A stretch of DNA of 64,000 nt from Lachnospiraceae bacterium UBA1759. Lineage in GTDB: Bacteria; Bacillota; Clostridia; Lachnospirales; Lachnospiraceae. A model generated the notes under the pieces. It was not told where the DNA came from. It saw only the letters and a list, made by a program, of their open reading frames with translations, and searched no databases. Every line of letters starts with the position of its first letter. Positions within the stretch are counted from its first letter, which is position 1. Positions 59,877 through 64,000 of the stretch are shown piece after piece. Position numbers and translations under genes: made by a program. The stretch is from assembly GCA_002315555.1 (NCBI GenBank), contig DCHF01000055.1, positions 75,660-139,659 of the forward strand, given 5' to 3'.

Positions 59877-60967
59877 CAGAATTTACCCTCCTTTACACGA
59901 ACGATGAACGGCTCACCGCCGGCCGGTGCCTGGATGTTGACGGCATCGGGGGCCATGACACGGATCGCGGCTTCTTCACTGGCAATGAAGACCAGATCGT
60001 CCTTTTCTCCGGTGACCATGCTTCGCAGCTTCAGGCGGTCGTTCAGTGCCATCAGGCCTCCGTCAAAGCCGAGGACGACGGAGAACGGGCCGGTGATCAG
60101 CAGGCTGGAGAATACGGTACGAAGATAATTCAGCTTCTTCTTTGTCTCTTCATCCTTCATTTCAATAGTGCTCCAGAACGGGGCTGCAACGACGCTTGCC
60201 GCTTCTTCCAGGGTGAGGCCCTGACGGCGGATCAGGTAGTCGAAAATGTAGGTGATGACTTCCGTATCGGTCTGCAGAGTGCATTTATAACCGAACATTT
60301 CAATAAAACGGCGGTTTGCATCGTAGGAGGAAATCTCTCCGTTGTGGACGATGGAATAGTCCAGGAGCGTGAAGGGATGCGCGCCGCCCCACCAACCGGG
60401 GGTATTGGTCGGATAACGCCCGTGCGCGGTCCAGCTATAGCCTTCATATTCTTCCAGGCGATAGAAATGTCCGACGTCCTCGGGGAAACCGACAGCTTTG
60501 AAGGTGCCCATATTCTTACCGCAGGAGAACACGTATGCGTCCTTGATCGTGGAGTTGATGCGCATGGCGCAGCGGACCACGAATTCCTTTTCATCGACCT
60601 GTGCGGATGCCACTCTTGAGGCCAGCGGAGAAACAAAATAGCGCCAGATGATGGGCTCATCGGTGATGGCTTTGATCTTCCGCGTCGGGATGATCTCCGA
60701 CTGAACAACTTCAAAATTTTCTTTTAACAGGGCTTCGCAGGCCTTTCTGGTATCACGGTTATTAAAGAAAAAGTGCAGCGCATAAAGATCCTTGTACTGC
60801 GGATAGATACCGTAGCCGGCAAAACCGCCGCCCAGACCGTTGCTTCGGTCATGCATCGGACGCATGGCTTCGGTAATGCTTTCACCGGTCATACGCCGGC
60901 CTTCTTTTGAAATCACTGCTGCAATGGCGCATCCGGAAGGAATGCGGATCTGGCCTTCTTTTTCCAT
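59876..60967 (-). CDS. Class II glutamine amidotransferase domain protein of glutamate synthase (split GltB N-terminal part)
   Basis: This 363-residue protein releases ammonia from glutamine for the synthase. Class II amidotransferases use an N-terminal Cys. Here the first suitable one is Cys13 in IPSGCAIAAVISKEG, so a 12-residue leader must be removed for activity, or the amidotransferase is inactive. Other class II marks are present (RYPTNTPGWWGGAHPF, VHNGEISSYDANRRF, TDTEVITYIFDYL). It is the first gene of the operon, behind AAGGAG, with a promoter and an attenuator-like terminator directly upstream. Confidence 0.9.
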   Translation of the reverse strand: MEKEGQIRIPSGCAIAAVISKEGRRMTGESITEAMRPMHDRSNGLGGGFAGYGIYPQYKDLYALHFFFNNRDTRKACEALLKENFEVVQSEIIPTRKIKAITDEPIIWRYFVSPLASRVASAQVDEKEFVVRCAMRINSTIKDAYVFSCGKNMGTFKAVGFPEDVGHFYRLEEYEGYSWTAHGRYPTNTPGWWGGAHPFTLLDYSIVHNGEISSYDANRRFIEMFGYKCTLQTDTEVITYIFDYLIRRQGLTLEEAASVVAAPFWSTIEMKDEETKKKLNYLRTVFSSLLITGPFSVVLGFDGGLMALNDRLKLRSMVTGEKDDLVFIASEEAAIRVMAPDAVNIQAPAGGEPFIVRVKEGKF

Positions 60968-60984
60968 GTTAGGCTCCTTTTCGA

Positions 60985-61045
60985 AAGAAATAGAAAAAGG
61001 CGCTCATTCCCGGACTACTCCCAAGAATAAGCGCCTTTGCTCATT
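60985..61045 (-). promoter_or_regulatory. Attenuator of the glt operon with an ANTAR-type antiterminator hairpin
   Basis: On the minus strand a terminator stem (61025-61038 with 60996-61009) is followed by TTTTTCTATTT. Its 5' arm can instead fold into AATGAGC-AAAGGC-GCTTATT (61026-61045), a 7-bp stem with a six-base loop having A at position 1 and G at position 4. This is the loop rule known for ANTAR targets, and the two folds exclude each other. The hairpin begins at the expected transcript start. Confidence 0.65.
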
Positions 61046-61052
61046 TTACTGC

Positions 61053-61081
61053 ATAATAGCACAGTGCTAAAGTGTTGTCAA
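61053..61081 (-). promoter_or_regulatory. Promoter of the glt-gln-ANTAR operon
   Basis: On the minus strand TTGACA (61076-61081), a 17-base spacer and TATTAT (61053-61058) form a near-consensus sigma-A promoter. Transcription should start near 61046, one base from the antiterminator hairpin. Confidence 0.82.
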
Positions 61082-61174
61082 CGGTTTTATATTGCTTCTA
61101 TTTAATGCATAAAAACAGCCGGTTGAGAGCACGGGAGAGGCGGGAAATTTTTTGAGAAAAATTGAAAAATGTTG

Positions 61175-61203
61175 TTGACAAACGTAAAAAGCGGTTGTAG
61201 AAT
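61175..61203 (+). promoter_or_regulatory. Promoter of the type III glutamine synthetase gene
   Basis: TTGACA (61175-61180), a 17-base spacer and TAGAAT (61198-61203) form a near-consensus promoter, divergent from the glt promoter. Transcription should start near 61210. Confidence 0.8.
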
Positions 61204-61216
61204 TCGTGCCATAGTA

Positions 61217-61269
61217 AGGCGAAGGCGTCTCAGAGAGTTCATTCTCGAGATGCCTTCGCTTTTTTATTT
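61217..61269 (+). promoter_or_regulatory. Attenuator ahead of the type III glutamine synthetase gene
   Basis: A 13-bp stem (61219-61231 with 61247-61259) is followed by TTTTTTATTT, less than 20 bases from the start of transcription. The left arm overlaps a weaker small hairpin, AGGC-GAAGGC-GTCT (61217-61230), similar in place and loop size to the glt hairpin but with G at loop position 1. Confidence 0.6.
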
Positions 61270-61332
61270 CAATCTTTTGAGGCTGATCCGGAAAGCCGGC
61301 AGCCATCAAAAATAGATGTTGAGGAGGTTCAT

Positions 61333-63423
61333 ATGGAAACTGTATCTGATTATTTCGGTTGTATGGTGTTTGACGACAGAGTCATGAAAGCAAAGCTGTC
61401 CGCCAAGGTCTATCAGTCTTTAAAGAAGACGATCGACGAGGGGGCGGAGCTGAATCTTTCCGTAGCGAATGCTGTTGCTGTTGCGATGAAGGATTGGGCC
61501 ATTGAAAACGGTGCCACTCATTTCACCCACTGGTTCCAGCCGCTGACCGGTATCACCGCTGAAAAGCACGACAGTTTCATCACCCCGTCCCCGGACGGAA
61601 GAGTTCTGATGGAATTCTCCGGCAAGGAACTCATCAAGGGTGAACCTGATGCTTCTTCATTCCCGTCCGGTGGCCTGCGTGCTACCTTTGAGGCAAGAGG
61701 ATATACCGCATGGGATCCTACCTCCTATGCGTTTATCAAGGGTAAGACACTTTGCATTCCGACCGCGTTCTGCTCCTACACAGGCGATGCGTTGGATAAG
61801 AAGACCCCCTTACTGAGATCTATGGAGGCGCTGAACAAGCAGGCGCTTCGTGTGTTGAAGCTTTTTGGCAAGGAAGATGTTAAATGCGTTCGCACCTCCG
61901 TGGGTCCTGAGCAGGAATATTTCCTGATCACCAAGGAAATGTATGAAAAGAGAAAAGACCTGATCTTCACCGGCCGTACCTTATTCGGTGCGATGCCGCC
62001 CAAGGGTCAGGAAATGGATGACCACTACTTCGGCGTTATCAAGCCGAGAGTAGCCGCTTACATGGAAGACCTGAACAAGGAACTCTGGAAGCTCGGCATC
62101 CTGGCAAAGACCGAACATAACGAAGTTGCTCCGGCACAGCACGAGCTGGCTCCGATCTACGCAACGACGAACATCGCCACCGACCACAACCAGCTGACCA
62201 TGGAGATCATGCAGAAGGTCGCTCAGAAGCACGGTCTGGTTTGCCTCTTACATGAGAAGCCGTTTGCGGGTGTCAACGGTTCCGGCAAGCATAACAACTG
62301 GTCCATCTCCACGGACACCGGAATCAACCTGATGTCTCCCGGCGATACTCCGTATGAAAATGTACAGTTCCTGCTGTTCCTGACAGCAGTTATCAAAGCC
62401 GTCGATGATTACCAGGATCTTCTCCGCATTGCTGTTGCAACGGCCGGAAACGATCACAGACTCGGCGCAAACGAAGCACCGCCCGCAATCATCTCCATTT
62501 TCCTGGGCGATGAACTGAATGGTGTCCTGGAAGCCATCGTCAACGATACCCCGTACGCAGGTGCCGAAAAGACCACCATGGTACTCGGCGTTGATGTTCT
62601 TCCGAAGTTCACTAAGGATACCACGGATCGTAACCGTACCTCTCCGTTTGCCTTCACCGGCAACAAGTTCGAGTTCCGTTCCCTGGGTTCCTCAAACTCC
62701 ATCTCCTGCGCAAACATCATGTTAAACTCCGCAGTTGCAGAGTCCCTGAAGATCTTTGCGGATGAACTGGAAGGCAAGGATGAAGCAGCGATCCATGAGC
62801 TGATCAAGAGAGAACTGAAGGCGCATCAGCGCATCATCTTCAACGGTGACGGTTATGATGCATCCTGGGTCACGGAAGCGACTGAGAAGCGCGGTCTGTT
62901 AAACTACAAGACTACTCCGGACTGCATGCCGCATCTGATGGATGAAAAGAATGTGAAGATGCTGACCGGTCATAAGGTATTTACGGAAACCGAGATCCGT
63001 TCCCGCGTGGACATCATGCTGGAGAACTACTCCAAGACCGTTCTTATCGAGGCAAACACCATGGTCGATATGGCAAAGAAGGAGATCCTTCCGGCAGTGG
63101 AAGCTTATGCGGCGGAAGTTGCGAAGACTGCAGGCTTAAAGAAGGCCATCGATGCTTCTCTGGCACTCAGCTATGAGCGTAAGGCCATCGCAAAGCTTTC
63201 CGTTCTGACTGACATGATCGACATGAAGGCCGAGGATTTGGAGAAGGTGATCGGCAAGGTCAAGGCAGTCGGTGAAGTCATCGAAGAATCCTATGAGATC
63301 CGCGATGCACTGATTCCGGCAATGACCGCACTCCGTGCCGTTTGTGACGAGGCAGAGACCATCACCGCTGAAAAGTACTGGCCGTTCCCGACCTACGGCG
63401 ACCTGTTATTCGGCGTAAGATAA
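61333..63423 (+). CDS. glnN: Glutamine synthetase, type III
   Basis: This 696-residue protein is a type III glutamine synthetase, the large dodecameric form found in Bacteroidetes and many Firmicutes. Type III features include the opening FGCMVFDDRVMKAKLS, TRCVRTSVGPEQEYF-like core (VRTSVGPEQEYFL), NEVAPAQHELAPIYATTN, KPFAGVNGSGKHNNWSI and GNDHRLGANEAPPAIIS. It lies 67 bases after a terminator-type attenuator and ahead of an Amt transporter, so it belongs to the nitrogen-control set. Having this and the short type I-like enzyme in one locus is notable. It starts behind GAGGAGG. Confidence 0.93.
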   Translation: METVSDYFGCMVFDDRVMKAKLSAKVYQSLKKTIDEGAELNLSVANAVAVAMKDWAIENGATHFTHWFQPLTGITAEKHDSFITPSPDGRVLMEFSGKELIKGEPDASSFPSGGLRATFEARGYTAWDPTSYAFIKGKTLCIPTAFCSYTGDALDKKTPLLRSMEALNKQALRVLKLFGKEDVKCVRTSVGPEQEYFLITKEMYEKRKDLIFTGRTLFGAMPPKGQEMDDHYFGVIKPRVAAYMEDLNKELWKLGILAKTEHNEVAPAQHELAPIYATTNIATDHNQLTMEIMQKVAQKHGLVCLLHEKPFAGVNGSGKHNNWSISTDTGINLMSPGDTPYENVQFLLFLTAVIKAVDDYQDLLRIAVATAGNDHRLGANEAPPAIISIFLGDELNGVLEAIVNDTPYAGAEKTTMVLGVDVLPKFTKDTTDRNRTSPFAFTGNKFEFRSLGSSNSISCANIMLNSAVAESLKIFADELEGKDEAAIHELIKRELKAHQRIIFNGDGYDASWVTEATEKRGLLNYKTTPDCMPHLMDEKNVKMLTGHKVFTETEIRSRVDIMLENYSKTVLIEANTMVDMAKKEILPAVEAYAAEVAKTAGLKKAIDASLALSYERKAIAKLSVLTDMIDMKAEDLEKVIGKVKAVGEVIEESYEIRDALIPAMTALRAVCDEAETITAEKYWPFPTYGDLLFGVR

Positions 63424-63441
63424 TTCAAACAAATTTAATAT

Positions 63442-63494
63442 GAGGCAATGGGGCTTCCGATCTGGTATGAAAATACAGCGGAAGCCCCTTGTTT
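63442..63494 (+). promoter_or_regulatory. Terminator/attenuator between glutamine synthetase and amt, with an ANTAR-type hairpin
   Basis: GGGGCTTCCG (63450-63459) pairs with CGGAAGCCCC (63479-63488), followed by TTGTTTTA. Its 5' arm overlaps GAGGC-AATGGG-GCTTC (63442-63457), a 5-bp stem with a six-base loop having A1 and G4. The layout repeats that of the glt leader, so amt may be expressed only when the antiterminator is active. Confidence 0.6.
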
Positions 63495-63560
63495 TATATA
63501 GGGTCCGGAAAATCGGATCCACCGCGGGACTTCCCGCAGGAAGAAGAGAGGAGAAACATT

Positions 63561-64000
63561 ATGACAGTTGAGTTTTGGTATTTGATTGGTGCAGCACTTG
63601 TATTCTGGATGCAGGCCGGTTTTGCAATGGTTGAGACGGGCTTCACGAGAGCGAAGAACGCCGGCAACATTATCATGAAGAACCTGATGGACTTCTGTAT
63701 CGGTACCGTCGTATTTTCAATTTTAGGCTACTCCCTGATGATGGGCGAGGATGCGTTGTTCGGTCTGATCGGTATTCCGAACATGGATCTGTTCGGATCC
63801 TTCAAGGAATTCATCGCATCTCCGGGCAACGGTGATTTCACCGCAGCTTCCCAGTTCGTATTCAACCTGGTGTTCTGTGCAACGACCGCTACGATCGTTT
63901 CCGGTGCGATGGCTGAACGTACCAAATTCATTTCTTATTGTATTTATTCGGCAGTTATTTCACTGTTCGTATACCCGATCGAAGCACATTGGATCTGGGG
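63561..64000 (+). CDS. amt: Ammonium transporter Amt, cut by the window end
   Basis: The start at 63561 follows GAGGAGAAAC. The visible 146 residues cover the first helices of an Amt/MEP/Rh ammonium channel: VEFWYLIGAALVFWMQAGFA, VETGFTRAKNAGNIIMKNLMD, then SGAMAERTKFISYC and VYPIEAHWIWG, which are strong family signatures. The protein should import ammonium for the nearby glutamine synthetases. It lacks a clear promoter of its own and probably depends on read-through from the glutamine synthetase gene past the attenuator. The rest lies beyond the window. Confidence 0.9.
   Translation, partial: MTVEFWYLIGAALVFWMQAGFAMVETGFTRAKNAGNIIMKNLMDFCIGTVVFSILGYSLMMGEDALFGLIGIPNMDLFGSFKEFIASPGNGDFTAASQFVFNLVFCATTATIVSGAMAERTKFISYCIYSAVISLFVYPIEAHWIW

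Noticed and set aside
61219..61259. Glutamine riboswitch (glnA RNA) in front of the type III glutamine synthetase
   Set aside because: The conserved glnA RNA core is absent; only a terminator and a small hairpin are present.
1..64000. CRISPR array, insertion sequence, prophage or rRNA operon
   Set aside because: No regularly spaced repeats, transposase, integrase, capsid or rRNA sequence was recognised.

Overview
The window looks like a chromosomal segment of a Clostridia-class gut or rumen bacterium, most probably a Lachnospiraceae member. The pointers are strong AGGAGG-type ribosome sites, sigma-A promoters, a glutamate synthase split into separate ORFs, a type III glutamine synthetase, a DUF4317 protein and several small proteins typical of that family. 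Base composition is moderately GC-rich by eye, except for one AT-rich island beside a tRNA gene. No CRISPR array, insertion sequence, prophage or rRNA was seen.

Layout. (a) 1-8,060: clan GH-D glycosidase, a large (alpha/alpha)-barrel-like protein of unknown specificity, a beta-helix protein, OsmC, a PAP2-like membrane protein and a GH29 fucosidase. (b) 8,135-11,760: a near-39-bp palindrome, the cation transporters MntP and CaxA, a VWA protein and a PfkB sugar-phosphate kinase. (c) 11,760-25,760: a sugar-uptake locus with a LacI-type regulator, a three-gene CUT1-type ABC importer, a GH2 beta-galactosidase and two clan GH-A glycosidases, interrupted by an ECF S-component and a nitroreductase, and closed by an MFS transporter. 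(d) 25,800-32,020: esterases, tRNA-Ala(CGC), an AT-rich island, an MFS transporter, and small membrane or unknown proteins. (e) 32,034-36,485: a lar operon (larE, larB, nickel-type ECF importer) behind an apparently uncatalogued structured leader RNA with a terminator. (f) 36,495-53,790: an Orr-like racemase, a diguanylate cyclase, a GH51 arabinofuranosidase with a GPH symporter, MATE exporters, a carboxylesterase, small proteins, an FAD-oxidoreductase/ferredoxin-reductase pair and a phosphoesterase. (g) 53,900-64,000: a nitrogen-assimilation block. The minus-strand operon encodes split glutamate synthase, Fe-S electron-transfer proteins, glutamine synthetase and an ANTAR antiterminator. The plus strand carries type III glutamine synthetase and an Amt transporter cut by the window end.

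How it fits together. Plant or host glycans are imported as oligosaccharides by ABC, GPH or MFS transporters and split inside the cell; none of the glycosidases has an evident signal peptide. The LacI-type regulator is flanked by two 58-bp units in which TTGTTGCCTT and AAGGCAACAA lie exactly 48 bp apart, one over its own promoter and one in front of the ABC importer. In the nitrogen block, the glt operon, type III glutamine synthetase and amt each have an early terminator whose 5' arm can instead join a small hairpin. In glt and amt that hairpin has a six-base loop with A at position 1 and G at position 4, the pattern known for ANTAR targets, and an ANTAR protein is encoded at the end of the same operon. 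The most novel-looking elements are this attenuator set, the lar leader RNA, the structured element at 13,271-13,395 and the 48-bp operator pairs.
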